Of a stretch of DNA of 19,336 nucleotides, positions 1 to 8,973 are shown piece by piece. Made by a program: the position numbers and the translations under genes. A model generated the notes under the pieces. It was given only the letters and a program-made list of their open reading frames with translations. It made no database searches and was not told the DNA's origin. This stretch comes from Alphaproteobacteria bacterium. Its GTDB lineage: Bacteria; Pseudomonadota; Alphaproteobacteria; UBA9219. Each line of letters begins with the position of its first letter. Position 1 is the first letter of the stretch. The stretch is taken from positions 1 through 19,336 of the forward strand of contig JAQUPC010000028.1 in NCBI GenBank assembly GCA_028716765.1. The letters are read 5' to 3'.

Positions 1-323
1 GACGCCTCTTCAACTATGCTATTCAGAGACGATTGGGCTAGCCTAACAATGCGCTTTTTCCTGAGCATCATTGACCACCCCAAACTTGCTGAGGTTTTTA
101 TTCATTTCTATAATCTCACAGGAACCGATGGTTTGGGTAGATCTTCAGAGGATAGAAGAAGCTTAATGCAGAAATGGCATCAACGCGCTAAACCGGTGCA
201 CATTGAAACCTTGGAAACACACAATATGCTGGGGCAATTTATTCATAATAAATCACACAATGGATGCCGCCACATCAGGGGTGGGCGCAGGCTTGCCTAT
301 CGTCTTCTGGATTTGGTGAACAG
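1..323. other. AT-rich leader upstream of guaA, weak open frame
   Basis: A plus-strand frame is open from the left edge (first ATG at 16) and stops at 325-327, overlapping the guaA start by ATGA. Its 103 codons give a sequence I do not recognise (His/Arg-rich end, no domain or signal peptide). The base composition is clearly more AT-rich than guaA. It could be the tail of an upstream gene, decayed DNA, or chance. A weak sigma-70-like pair (TTGAAA at 203-208, TATGCT at 225-230, 16-base spacer) could drive guaA. No RNA gene or riboswitch fold was recognised here. Confidence 0.25.
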
Positions 324-1868
324 ATGAACAAAATCCTCATCCTCGATTTCGGATCGCAAGTGACGCAGCTTATCGCAAGGCGCGTGCGCGAGGCGGGCGT
401 GTATTGCGAAATCCATCCGTTCAACCGCACGGAAGAGCAGATCAGGGCGTTCGATCCCAAAGGCATTATCCTGTCGGGCGGTCCGGCCTCGACGACGGAG
501 AAGGACAGTCCGCGCGCGCCGCAGATCGTGTGGGAGCTTGGCGTGCCCGTGCTCGGCATTTGCTACGGCCAGCAGACGATGTGCATGCAGCTCGGCGGCA
601 TGGTTGAAAGCGGCCATCACCGCGAGTTCGGCCGCGCCGAAGTCGAGATGACCGAGGACAGTGCGCTGGTAGACGATTTCTGGTCGCCCGGCACGCATCA
701 TCGCGTGTGGATGAGCCACGGCGACCGCGTCACGAAAATCCCCGAAGGTTTCAAGGCCGTGGGCACGAGTTCCGGCGCGCCGTTCGCGTTCATCGCCGAC
801 GAGAAGCGCAAGTTTTACGGCGTGCAGTTCCATCCCGAGGTCGTCCATACACCCGACGGCGCGAAGTTGCTTGGCGCGTTCGTGCACAAAATCTGCGGCC
901 TCGGCAGCGACTGGAGCATGAAGGCTTTCCGCGAGACGGAAATCGCAAAAATCCGCCAGCAAGCCGGGAAGGGCAAGGTGATCTGTGGTCTTTCAGGCGG
1001 CGTCGACAGCGCCGTGGCCGCCGTTCTTATTCATGAGGCCATCGGCGATCAGCTGACCTGCATTTTCGTCGATACCGGCATGATGCGCGAGGGCGAGGGC
1101 GAAGAGGTCGTCAACCTGTTCCGCAAGCACTACAACATACCGCTAGTGGCCGTGGATGCGGGGCCGTTGTTCCTTGGCGCGCTGAAGGGCGTCGAAGACC
1201 CCGAAATCAAGCGCAAGACCATCGGCAAGCTGTTCATCGACGTGTTCGACACCGAGGCGCACAAGATTCAGGGCGTCGAGTTTCTGGCGCAGGGCACGCT
1301 GTATCCGGACGTGATCGAAAGCGTATCGTTCACGGGCGGGCCGAGCGTCACGATCAAGTCGCATCACAACGTCGGCGGATTGCCGGAGCGCATGAAGCTC
1401 AAGCTTATTGAGCCGCTGCGCGAACTGTTCAAGGACGAGGTGAGGGCGCTTGGGCGCGAACTGGGTTTGCCCGAAAGCTTTGTCGGGCGGCATCCGTTTC
1501 CGGGGCCGGGTCTGGCTATTCGCGTTCTCGGCGACATCACCGAAGAGCGCCTCGCCGTTTTGCGCAAGGCCGACGTGGTTTATCTCGATGAGATCCGCAA
1601 GGCGGGGCTTTACGATCAAATCTGGCAGGCATTTGCCGTTCTGCTCCCGGTGAAAACCGTCGGCGTGATGGGCGACGAGCGTTCGTACGATAATGTGCTT
1701 GCGCTCCGCGCCGTGACGTCGGTGGACGGCATGACGGCGGACTCGTTCGCGTTCGATCATGCCTTTTTGGCTCGCGTTGCCACGCGCATCATCAACGAGG
1801 TGCGCGGCATCAACCGCGTCGTCTACGACGTGACCAGCAAACCCCCCGGCACGATCGAGTGGGAGTAG
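324..1868 (+). CDS. guaA: GMP synthase (glutamine-hydrolysing)
   Basis: Converts XMP to GMP with ATP and glutamine, the last step of cytosolic guanine nucleotide synthesis. The protein has 514 residues, usual for the family. The N-terminal class I glutamine amidotransferase domain carries the nucleophile Cys80 in GICYGQQ and the His170/Glu172 pair in QFHPEV. The ATP-pyrophosphatase domain follows with its P-loop SGGVDS at 224-229, and the dimerisation domain ends in the family-typical PPGTIEWE. An in-frame ATG exists 60 bases upstream (264), but the conserved N-terminus [12 protein letters not shown] starts at 324, so that start was chosen. It appears monocistronic, since a hairpin-forming repeat follows. 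All key residues are intact. Confidence 0.97.
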   Translation: MNKILILDFGSQVTQLIARRVREAGVYCEIHPFNRTEEQIRAFDPKGIILSGGPASTTEKDSPRAPQIVWELGVPVLGICYGQQTMCMQLGGMVESGHHREFGRAEVEMTEDSALVDDFWSPGTHHRVWMSHGDRVTKIPEGFKAVGTSSGAPFAFIADEKRKFYGVQFHPEVVHTPDGAKLLGAFVHKICGLGSDWSMKAFRETEIAKIRQQAGKGKVICGLSGGVDSAVAAVLIHEAIGDQLTCIFVDTGMMREGEGEEVVNLFRKHYNIPLVAVDAGPLFLGALKGVEDPEIKRKTIGKLFIDVFDTEAHKIQGVEFLAQGTLYPDVIESVSFTGGPSVTIKSHHNVGGLPERMKLKLIEPLRELFKDEVRALGRELGLPESFVGRHPFPGPGLAIRVLGDITEERLAVLRKADVVYLDEIRKAGLYDQIWQAFAVLLPVKTVGVMGDERSYDNVLALRAVTSVDGMTADSFAFDHAFLARVATRIINEVRGINRVVYDVTSKPPGTIEWE

Positions 1869-1888
1869 GGCCTTCAGGAACAATTACC

Positions 1889-2020
1889 GGCGTCATCCCG
1901 TACGCAGCACGAGGACTTCGGCCGAGTGCGGAGATACGGGATCCCGTTTAATTAAACAACCAACATGGATCCCGGATCGCGCGGCTCGGCCTTGCCTCGC
2001 CGCTTGTCCGGGATGACGCC
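1889..2020. repeat. Hairpin-forming interspersed repeat (MITE/REP-like)
   Basis: A perfect 12-base terminal inverted repeat (GGCGTCATCCCG at 1889-1900, complement at 2009-2020) bounds a 132-base element. Its two halves, about 1889-1944 and 1967-2020, are imperfect inverted copies of each other: both run CGTCATCCCG, then CGAGG, then GGCCGAG, then GGGATCC toward the centre. The centre holds two adjoining palindromes, ACGGGATCCCGT (1936-1947) and GTTTAATTAAAC (1946-1957). GTCATCCCG...CGGGATGAC palindromes are, from general knowledge, common multicopy repeats in alphaproteobacterial genomes. The transcript would fold into a long hairpin and may help end the guaA message. Only one copy is visible here. 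Confidence 0.75.
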
Positions 2021-2050
2021 TAGAGAGCCATGGTTTGAGCCAAATATAAC

Positions 2051-2081
2051 GTATATACATTGTAAATAATTATGTATATAC
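2051..2081. promoter_or_regulatory. Candidate operator: 10-base inverted repeat upstream of the BrnA-like gene
   Basis: GTATATACAT (2051-2060) and its exact complement ATGTATATAC (2072-2081) are separated by 11 AT-rich bases. Each arm contains the self-complementary octamer GTATATAC, and the two octamers start 23 bases apart, about two helical turns. The site lies 25 bases before a ribbon-helix-helix gene. Such proteins commonly bind short palindromes in their own promoter, so autoregulation is the natural inference. Confidence 0.55.
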
Positions 2082-2106
2082 AAACAGAAAACCGCGCGAG
2101 GGTGAC

Positions 2107-2298
2107 ATGGGGGAGCTACCTAAAAACAAAAAGCCTGTTTCTGTTTCACGGCGCCGGGCGCGAAAGGGCGAGCCGGTCAAAACGGCCGTATCGATTCGCC
2201 TTTCGCCGGAAGTTATCAGCTTTTTCAAAGCCAAAGGCCCCGGATGGCAAACGCGCATCGACAAGGCGCTTCGCGCACTTGTTTCGGCGATGGAATAG
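2107..2298 (+). CDS. BrnA-like antitoxin / ribbon-helix-helix protein (orphan)
   Basis: A 63-residue basic protein. Residues from about 25 on (VSIRLSPEVISFFKAKG, then PGWQTRIDKALRAL) match the C-terminal ribbon-helix-helix core of BrnA antitoxins, in which a strand pairs across a dimer to contact DNA and two helices follow. BrnA normally neutralises the BrnT ribonuclease encoded just upstream and represses the shared promoter. Here the upstream stretch holds only the repeat and the palindrome, with no BrnT-like frame, and the downstream gene is a secreted protein, so the antitoxin appears orphan. A GAGGG ribosome site lies just before the ATG. A longer overlapping frame (2072-2503) is judged spurious. 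Family assignment is from recalled sequence features. Confidence 0.7.
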   Translation: MGELPKNKKPVSVSRRRARKGEPVKTAVSIRLSPEVISFFKAKGPGWQTRIDKALRALVSAME

Positions 2299-2336
2299 GG
2301 ATAAAATCGCGCTCTTTCCACGCAAAAGGAGAAGCC

Positions 2337-2846
2337 ATGAAAAACGGAATCATGCTGGCGCTGGCTTCCTTGCTGTTTGTCCTCGCCGCGCCTTCGGCCT
2401 CTCTTGCCGCCGCGCATTGTTATTCGCCAACCGAGGTGGAGGCCGAGCAGCTGCTTCGGCTCCATTCCGAACTGATGGTCATAACCGTCACCTGCCATGT
2501 TAGTTCGACCGGGCAGGATCTTGTGGGTGCCTACACCGGGTTCACCCGCAACAACATTGGTCCTCTTCATGAGGCCGAGCAGACAATGATAAGTTATTAT
2601 AAAAAAGCCTACGGCGGTAAAGGGATCGATAAGCTCGACCGCCTGCGCACGCAATTGGCTAACGAATACGGGCAGGAGATTGCCGACGTTTCGGCCCCGG
2701 CTTTCTGCAAAGCGAAACGGGATAAGGTCATCGCCTTGCACAAGGCGGATTCGGGGGCTTTGCACGGCGAAGTCATGACTATTTCGGCCCGTACCTTCGA
2801 TCCTCCGTGCTCCAGTCTGCAGGATGTCGCCGGGCGTAGCTTATAG
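2337..2846 (+). CDS. Secreted four-cysteine conserved hypothetical protein
   Basis: A 169-residue protein with a clear signal peptide: Lys2 charge, hydrophobic core at 5-18, and a likely cut in SASLAAA before about residue 26. The mature part has four cysteines (28, 53, 124, 158), compatible with two periplasmic disulfides, and is mostly predicted helical. The AEQLLRLHSELMVITVTC segment resembles hypothetical proteins I associate with Rhodospirillales, of no known function. The start at 2337 was chosen over an upstream ATG (2244) because AAAGGAG sits nine bases before it and the signal peptide begins there. The gene follows the BrnA-like gene by 38 bases and might be cotranscribed. No catalytic motif is seen. 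Confidence 0.8.
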   Translation: MKNGIMLALASLLFVLAAPSASLAAAHCYSPTEVEAEQLLRLHSELMVITVTCHVSSTGQDLVGAYTGFTRNNIGPLHEAEQTMISYYKKAYGGKGIDKLDRLRTQLANEYGQEIADVSAPAFCKAKRDKVIALHKADSGALHGEVMTISARTFDPPCSSLQDVAGRSL

Positions 2847-2968
2847 ATAAAAAAGCCCACTCCCCTTGAGGGAGGGGGGCCTGATAGAACAGCATAATTT
2901 CCCTTGACCAAGCTGCTGTTATGGGCCAAAAAGCCCACGATTTTGCCATGCCTTGATCGAACCGGACC
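2847..2968. repeat. Intergenic with duplicated AAAAAGCCCAC hairpin motif
   Basis: The 11-mer AAAAAGCCCAC occurs at 2850-2860 and again at 2928-2938. The first copy runs into a small CTCCC/GGGAG stem. The second forms TGGGC-CAAAAA-GCCCA (2922-2937). Read on the minus strand, each resembles a stem followed by or looping on a T-run, but no minus-strand gene needs a terminator here. This is the only leader in front of atpG. No atpA end or convincing promoter is visible. Confidence 0.4.
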
Positions 2969-3871
2969 ATGCCAAGTCTTAAAGACCTGAAAAACCGCAT
3001 TGTGAGCGTCAAATCGACGCGCAAGATCACCTCGGCCATGAAGATGGTGGCGGCCAGCAAGTTGCGCCGCGCCGAAGATCAGGCCAAGGCCGCGCGCCCC
3101 TATGCGCAGAGCATGGCGCGCATGATGAGCACGCTGGCCGGACGGCTCGAGATCAACGAGACGACTCCAAAACTGATTACCGGAACCGGCAAGGAAGAAA
3201 CCGTTCTGCTCATCGTCGCGACGTCGGATCGCGGGCTGTGCGGCTTTTTCAACGGCTCTGTCGTGCGCGAAGCGCGGCATACGATTCAAAAGCTGGAAAA
3301 GGAAGGCAAAAAAGTCCTTCTGATTTGCGTCGGCCGCAAGGGGCGCGATCTGTTGCGCCGCGAGCATGGAAAAAAGATTTTGCATACCTATGAGGATATG
3401 CCCAAAAAGCTTGCCGACGCCGGTTTGGCCAATGAGGTGACGGCCAGGATTTTGAGCATGTACGATGCGGAAGAATTCGACACCGCCTATATAATATTCA
3501 ACCGGTTCAAGTCGGCCATGTCGCAGATCATAACGGTCAAAAAACTGGTCCCGATAGAAATCCGGAAGGCCGATGAGCCCGAAAAGCAGGAGGCCGCCAG
3601 CGAAGGGTTGAAGGCGCTTTATGAACTGTTCGAGCCGGAGAGGGACGTGATTCTGGCGCAATTGCTGCCGCGCAATCTTGCGGTGCAGGTTTTTGAGGCG
3701 TTTCTGGAAAGTTCGGCCGGCGAGCAGGGCGCGCGTATGACCGCGATGGACAACGCCACCCGCAACGCGGGCGAAATGATCGACAAGCTGACGATGAACT
3801 ACAACCGCAGCCGTCAGGCCTACATCACGAAAGAACTTATCGAAATCATCTCCGGCGCGGAGGCGGTGTAA
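2969..3871 (+). CDS. atpG: ATP synthase F1 subunit gamma
   Basis: The central rotor shaft of F1, coupling c-ring rotation to catalysis in the beta subunits at the cytoplasmic membrane face. It has 300 residues, normal for the family. The N-terminal helix carries the hallmark [21 protein letters not shown] (from about residue 15), and the C-terminal helix carries [20 protein letters not shown], both of which form the coiled-coil stalk. The middle holds the Rossmann-like domain ([14 protein letters not shown]). The start is fixed by [11 protein letters not shown], although the ribosome site is weak. Unusually, atpH and atpA, which normally precede atpG in alphaproteobacteria, are not upstream. 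The next ORF starts one base after the stop. Confidence 0.96.
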   Translation: MPSLKDLKNRIVSVKSTRKITSAMKMVAASKLRRAEDQAKAARPYAQSMARMMSTLAGRLEINETTPKLITGTGKEETVLLIVATSDRGLCGFFNGSVVREARHTIQKLEKEGKKVLLICVGRKGRDLLRREHGKKILHTYEDMPKKLADAGLANEVTARILSMYDAEEFDTAYIIFNRFKSAMSQIITVKKLVPIEIRKADEPEKQEAASEGLKALYELFEPERDVILAQLLPRNLAVQVFEAFLESSAGEQGARMTAMDNATRNAGEMIDKLTMNYNRSRQAYITKELIEIISGAEAV

Positions 3872-3872
3872 G

Positions 3873-5617
<1,745 letters not shown>

Positions 5618-5734
5618 AGGCGGGTTTGAAAGTAATATCCGCTTTGCTTTATGCCGAACTTTGCCGTTATTTTATGGTAAGAAAATTTTAAAGGGTCATT
5701 TCTTAGAGCAACGGTTTTTCAAAGGGAGGGGAAT

Positions 5735-6184
5735 ATGGGGCGCGACATCAAAGCAGAATGGCAAGCGGGCTTGAAAGAGTTTTCACCGTTCATGAAGCAT
5801 CACGGTTTTAGGCCGACGGATGAGCATGAGGCAGCCGTTAAGTTCGCAGGCGAGATGTGGAACGGATCGAAAAATATGTTTCGGGGCGGCGTTCACTTTT
5901 TTTGCTTCGGGGAGAGAGAAAACAAGTTTCGGGTGTCTCTGGTCTGGGCTAGCAATGCTGACAATAGCAAAAACGAAGCCTACGTCGTCAGTTCGTATAT
6001 TCCGCCTTGCCCGAGAGAAAACGAGCCCATGATCTATCAGTACTGTACATACGACGAGTTTAAAACGCAGGTTATGAAGGCCAGTTACGGCGCGATGGAA
6101 GACCACCTAAAGCTGTTGCGTTTTGCTCCGGCTCCTCACATGATCTATAACCGTAACGTTCCCGCCCAAATGTCGCTGCAATAA
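5735..6184 (+). CDS. Hypothetical protein inserted between atpD and atpC
   Basis: A 149-residue soluble protein that I do not recognise. It has a strong ribosome site (AAAGGGAGGGG) before its ATG, and it sits 117 bases after atpD and 16 bases before atpC. It is rich in aromatics and charged residues (FMKHHGFRP near residue 20, RGGVHFFCFGERENKFRVSLVW near 50-71), suggesting an alpha/beta fold with a beta-sheet of alternating hydrophobics. No signal peptide or membrane segment is seen. It is more AT-rich than atpD and atpC. The 117-base leader is AT-rich and could hold its own promoter, but no firm -35/-10 pair is clear. The function is unknown, and a role tied to ATP synthase is only a positional guess. 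Confidence 0.7.
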   Translation: MGRDIKAEWQAGLKEFSPFMKHHGFRPTDEHEAAVKFAGEMWNGSKNMFRGGVHFFCFGERENKFRVSLVWASNADNSKNEAYVVSSYIPPCPRENEPMIYQYCTYDEFKTQVMKASYGAMEDHLKLLRFAPAPHMIYNRNVPAQMSLQ

Positions 6185-6200
6185 CTTCCGGTGAGCTCTT

Positions 6201-6608
6201 ATGCCCGAACAACTTCAATTCGAACTCGCTTCGCCCGAAAAAATGCTTGTCAGCAAGGCCATCGTCATGGCCGCCGTGCCTTCGCCGAAGGGGCTTTACG
6301 GCGTTCTGGCCGGGCATGCGCCGATGATCACCACCGTGGCGCCGGGCGTGGTCGAGGTTTATGAGAACGACGACGTCACGGTCACGGACCGCATCTTCGT
6401 CGAGGGCGGTTTCGCCGAGGTGACGGGCGAGCGCTGCACGGTGCTTGCCGAAAAAGCCGTGCCGGTCAGCCAGCTTAACCGTGCCGCCATTGAAGCCGAG
6501 ATGCAGGCCATAGAAAACGAAACGGCAAGGGCGGAATCCGATGAAGAACTCGACGCCCTCGAGATCCGCCGCATTGTCGCAACGGCCAAATTGATGGCTG
6601 TGGAGTGA
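6201..6608 (+). CDS. atpC: ATP synthase F1 subunit epsilon
   Basis: The small rotor subunit that joins gamma to the c-ring and can inhibit hydrolysis. It has 135 residues. The N-terminal beta-sandwich is clear (QFELASPEKMLVSK, then GLYGVLAGHAPMITTVAPGVVEV), followed by the FVEGGFAEVTGERCTVLAE strand pair and a C-terminal helical hairpin rich in Glu/Ala. The start is supported by a GGTGAG ribosome site and the usual N-terminus. It follows the inserted 149-residue ORF closely, so the two are probably cotranscribed. It is the last gene of the plus-strand atp run. Confidence 0.95.
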   Translation: MPEQLQFELASPEKMLVSKAIVMAAVPSPKGLYGVLAGHAPMITTVAPGVVEVYENDDVTVTDRIFVEGGFAEVTGERCTVLAEKAVPVSQLNRAAIEAEMQAIENETARAESDEELDALEIRRIVATAKLMAVE

Positions 6609-6624
6609 TTTCCTAATATAGGGT

Positions 6625-6858
6625 TTACACCACCACGCTTACGCCGGTTCCGCGTATCGTGGAGTTGCTGGCACCTCCCACGGTATTATAGACGCTCGCG
6701 GTTTCCGTCTCGGGTGCGGCGGCGCTTTCCGTTGCGCTGTTGTCCGATGCCTTGGTCTCGGGGACCTTTTCTTCGTGATGACGCTCGCTTGCCCCTTTAG
6801 CGGCCGCGGCTTGCGCGGAGCTGGCGGATGAGGCCGAGACGTTTTCAATATCGCTCAT
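6625..6858 (-). CDS. Small low-complexity acidic hypothetical protein
   Basis: A 77-residue protein rich in Ser, Ala, Thr and Glu, probably disordered for residues 1-55, ending in TVGGASNSTIRGTGVSVVV with a hydrophobic C-terminus. It has no signal peptide or domain, and I do not recognise it. It is convergent with atpC (16 bases between stops) and divergent from the transglycosylase-domain gene at 7075, sharing a 216-base upstream region that holds a CtrA-type box and a sigma-54 promoter. The ribosome site is weak (AAGG). Another minus-strand frame overlaps (6639-6848); this one was preferred for its placement and stop position. Confidence 0.45.
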   Translation of the reverse strand: MSDIENVSASSASSAQAAAAKGASERHHEEKVPETKASDNSATESAAAPETETASVYNTVGGASNSTIRGTGVSVVV

Positions 6859-6952
6859 GGCAATGCCTTGTTCTTATGAAAACAGGCGCGCTTTATGACG
6901 CCGCCTTTTAAAAACCATCCCTAAACTATGCCCCAAGTATGCCAGAACTTGC

Positions 6953-6967
6953 TTAAGGGCCGCTTAA
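6953..6967. promoter_or_regulatory. CtrA-type box TTAA-N7-TTAA
   Basis: TTAAGGGCCGCTTAA is an exact match to the TTAA-N7-TTAA full site of the alphaproteobacterial cell-cycle and flagellar regulator CtrA. It lies 56 bases upstream of the -12 GC of the sigma-54 promoter, in the shared region between two divergent genes, so it could act on either. Confidence 0.55.
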
Positions 6968-7008
6968 AAGAGGGGCTTTTTTGGTAAATTTTGAATGAAA
7001 TCATGGTT

Positions 7009-7023
7009 TGGCACGTGGCTTGC
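7009..7023 (+). promoter_or_regulatory. Sigma-54 promoter (-24/-12)
   Basis: TGGCACGTGGCTTGC fits the RpoN consensus TGGCAC-N5-TTGC at every defined position. The GG (7010-7011) and GC (7022-7023) dinucleotides are correctly spaced. Transcription would start near 7035, about 40 bases before the ATG at 7075. Sigma-54 promoters need an enhancer-binding activator. In alphaproteobacteria they often drive late flagellar genes. Confidence 0.85.
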
Positions 7024-7074
7024 TTATGACTGGTTGGCATGAACTAACAACCAGACGCAGAGGGTCAATTCCTG

Positions 7075-8037
7075 ATGGAGACGGTGGGCAATATTCAGGC
7101 ATCTCAAGGACTTGCAACGCAAGCCCTTAGCCTGTCCCAGCGCGTGACGCAGGCCATAAAGCAGGCTAGCGCACATGCAGGGGTAGATTTTGCCTATTTA
7201 TTGAACAATGCCACTCAGGAAAGCGGTTTGAACCCTGCGGCCAAGGCCAAGACGAGCAGCGCCACTGGCCTGTTCCAGTTCGTCGAACAGACCTGGCTGC
7301 GCATGGTCAAGACCTATGGCGAAAAGTACGGCCTTGGCGACGCGGCGAACCGGATCACCATAGGGTCAGACGGCGTGGCGCGGGTCAATGACCCGCAAGC
7401 CAAACAGGCCATTCTGGCGCTGCGCAAAGACCCCCGGGCGGCATCCTGTATGGCGGCGGAGTTTACGAACGAAAACAAGGAAACGCTTGAATGCAAAACC
7501 GGCGTCAAGGCGGGATCGACGGAACTTTACCTCGCGCACTTTTTGGGCGCGGGCGGCGCGGCGGAGTTCATCAACGCCATGCGCGCCAACCCGAATGGCA
7601 AGGCGGCTGGCGTTCTGCCCGAGGCCGCTTCGGCCAATCAGTCCGTGTTTTATGACAAGAGCGGCCAGCCCCGCACATTGGCGCAGGTTTATGACCGTTT
7701 TGCGCAAAAGTTCGGAAACGCGCCGGTGGCATGCGCAAAAACCTCGCGCGTGGCTTCGTCATCGGCTCTGGCGGCATCAGCGTCGGGAGATGAAGCGTTT
7801 GCCGGACGGGTCACTGCCGCCGACGTAGGGCGAAGCTTTGCGATGGCGTCCTTGACGTCGCCCCTCGCCATGAGCTCCTTCAGGCGTGATGCCACTATGT
7901 CTTCGCCGTTCGCCGCCATGATGCTGGCGCAGATGGATATGGGCGATTTGGCGCTTCCCTCCGTGACCAACACGGCGTCAAGAGACGACGAGGAAAAGAA
8001 GAAATCTACCCTCGCGGTGCTTGGTATAGCGGGATAG
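7075..8037 (+). CDS. Lytic transglycosylase (SLT) domain protein, probably flagellum-linked
   Basis: A 320-residue protein that would cleave glycan strands of peptidoglycan. The SLT domain lies at about 25-150: the catalytic Glu49 is in NATQESGLNP, followed by ATGLFQFVEQTW (63-74), the usual substrate-groove motif, and a later LYLAHFLGAGGAAEF stretch. No classical signal peptide is seen. The N-terminus is amphipathic and helical, so export may be non-Sec (for example through the flagellar apparatus) or undetected. The C-terminal 110 residues are Ala/Ser/Met-rich and not recognised. An AGAGGG site precedes the ATG. A sigma-54 promoter plus CtrA-type box upstream suggests a role in opening the wall for a flagellar rod or pole structure. 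That role is inference. Confidence 0.85.
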   Translation: METVGNIQASQGLATQALSLSQRVTQAIKQASAHAGVDFAYLLNNATQESGLNPAAKAKTSSATGLFQFVEQTWLRMVKTYGEKYGLGDAANRITIGSDGVARVNDPQAKQAILALRKDPRAASCMAAEFTNENKETLECKTGVKAGSTELYLAHFLGAGGAAEFINAMRANPNGKAAGVLPEAASANQSVFYDKSGQPRTLAQVYDRFAQKFGNAPVACAKTSRVASSSALAASASGDEAFAGRVTAADVGRSFAMASLTSPLAMSSFRRDATMSSPFAAMMLAQMDMGDLALPSVTNTASRDDEEKKKSTLAVLGIAG

Positions 8038-8060
8038 GCTCAATAACGGCCCGGGCCTAT

Positions 8061-8237
8061 TTATAAAAGAAACGCCGTGCCCATATTTTTGTAATGCGGG
8101 TGAATGATATTATATTCGAAGCGAAAAGGTTCGGGATGCGGATGGCACTCGGGTTCGCCTTCTTCAAGCGAAATGACACCGGAAAAAACTCTCGGGCGGC
8201 AAACTTCATAAGCCGTTTTTCTGGCGAGAATTGTCAT
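8061..8237 (-). CDS. Possible 58-residue hypothetical protein
   Basis: A minus-strand ATG at 8237 opens 58 codons ending in TAA at 8061: MTILARKTAYEVCRPR..., a His/Pro-rich middle (ECHPHPEPFRFEY) and the end NMGTAFLL. It has two cysteines and no signal peptide. Codon choice is reasonable for the window, but no clear ribosome site precedes the ATG. It fills most of an otherwise gene-free 320-base gap between the transglycosylase-domain gene and the minus-strand Hpt-like gene. I do not recognise the family. Confidence 0.35.
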   Translation of the reverse strand: MTILARKTAYEVCRPRVFSGVISLEEGEPECHPHPEPFRFEYNIIHPHYKNMGTAFLL

Positions 8238-8259
8238 GGGCGACCCAATAGGGAAATAG

Positions 8260-8284
8260 TATGAGGACTGGCTTAGTCCTCATA
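8260..8284. repeat. Perfect 10-base inverted repeat (hairpin or operator)
   Basis: TATGAGGACT, five bases (GGCTT), AGTCCTCATA: arms at 8260-8269 and 8275-8284. It could be an operator, or an RNA hairpin. It lacks a following T-run on either strand, so it is not a standard intrinsic terminator. It sits 23 bases upstream of the minus-strand ORF start at 8237 and 27 bases before a 12-codon plus-strand frame at 8311. Confidence 0.6.
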
Positions 8285-8310
8285 ACAAATAATCAGAACG
8301 GAGTAAAGTT

Positions 8311-8349
8311 ATGGTTAATGGTATGTCGTTTAAATATGCAAGTCGATGA
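8311..8349 (+). other. 12-codon open frame with a good ribosome site
   Basis: An ATG at 8311, preceded by GGAG at eight bases, opens MVNGMSFKYASR and stops at 8347-8349. It lies just after the 8260-8284 hairpin and ten bases before the end of the convergent Hpt-like gene. It could be a tiny peptide, the 5' stub of a lost gene, or chance. Confidence 0.2.
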
Positions 8350-8358
8350 CCGTTGGCG

Positions 8359-8916
8359 CTAGGATTTCGGCGATTTCTTTTTGGCGTGGTATTTATCAAG
8401 ATCGGACAATAAGGACTTTCCGGCCTCGCCGCCGTCGTCTTTTATGCTTCGATTGATGCAGAGGTTAAGCGCAGCATAGAGCTCCTTTATGAGGGAAAGC
8501 CGCGTGTTGAACGGCTCATGAGAGGCCTTGCAACACTCCATAATCTGAACGCATATCTTCGTGACCAGCGTGAACCCGAACAACTCGGCCTGGCCTTTAA
8601 GGTTATTTCCGATTTGGCCGACTTCGTGGAAGTAGGATTCGTTCGGCTTTTTGGCCTTGACTAGGCCGTTGATGGCCCGGCCCATTTTGTCCATATCAGC
8701 ATGGGCATTCGTAAAGTACGAAGCGCTTGCGTCATCCACAAGCTTTTGACATTCCTTAATTTTCTCGGGAGTGATGATGTCCCTGATGTTGACATCCTCG
8801 CCGATAAGCTTCTTCACGGCATAGTTCGGCTCATAGGCGATAGTCACGTCAGCCCCTCCACCTGACGACGAATCGTGCGTCGAGTTACATTTTTTATTCG
8901 TTACCGATTGAGTCAT
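8359..8916 (-). CDS. Hpt-like phosphotransfer protein lacking the phospho-histidine
   Basis: A 185-residue soluble, helical protein. Residues 94-120 (YFHEVGQIGNNLKGQAELFGF...) match the core helix of histidine phosphotransfer domains, where the pattern is His-x-(L/I)-K-G followed by a small residue, aromatic and Gly. Here the position of the phosphorylated His is Asn104 (N-N-L-K-G). Related alphaproteobacterial proteins, as I recall them, read AHDIKGQ at this place. A His exists at 97, two turns earlier. The start at 8916 (ATG) was preferred over TTG at 8922. It lies 57 bases downstream of the receiver gene on the same strand, so an operon is likely. It may be a pseudo-Hpt acting by binding rather than phosphotransfer. 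Confidence 0.65.
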   Translation of the reverse strand: MTQSVTNKKCNSTHDSSSGGGADVTIAYEPNYAVKKLIGEDVNIRDIITPEKIKECQKLVDDASASYFTNAHADMDKMGRAINGLVKAKKPNESYFHEVGQIGNNLKGQAELFGFTLVTKICVQIMECCKASHEPFNTRLSLIKELYAALNLCINRSIKDDGGEAGKSLLSDLDKYHAKKKSPKS

Positions 8917-8973
8917 ATACAAAAATTATGCCAAAGCGAGTTTGTTTGCAAGTGCACAAAAATCTTCCGTCCT

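Noticed and set aside
297..962. Minus-strand frame across the guaA amidotransferase domain
   Set aside because: It is a shadow of guaA with no ribosome site or recognisable domain.
1946..1957. GTTTAATTAAAC as a CtrA box
   Set aside because: The TTAA halves are adjacent, not seven bases apart; the sequence is the centre of the hairpin repeat.
2072..2503. 143-residue plus-strand frame overlapping the BrnA-like and secreted genes
   Set aside because: It starts inside the palindrome, is Arg-rich and overlaps two better-supported genes.
8048..8057. GGCCCGGGCC palindrome as a terminator after the SLT-domain gene
   Set aside because: It has no loop and only a weak T-rich stretch after it, so it cannot form a proper terminator hairpin.
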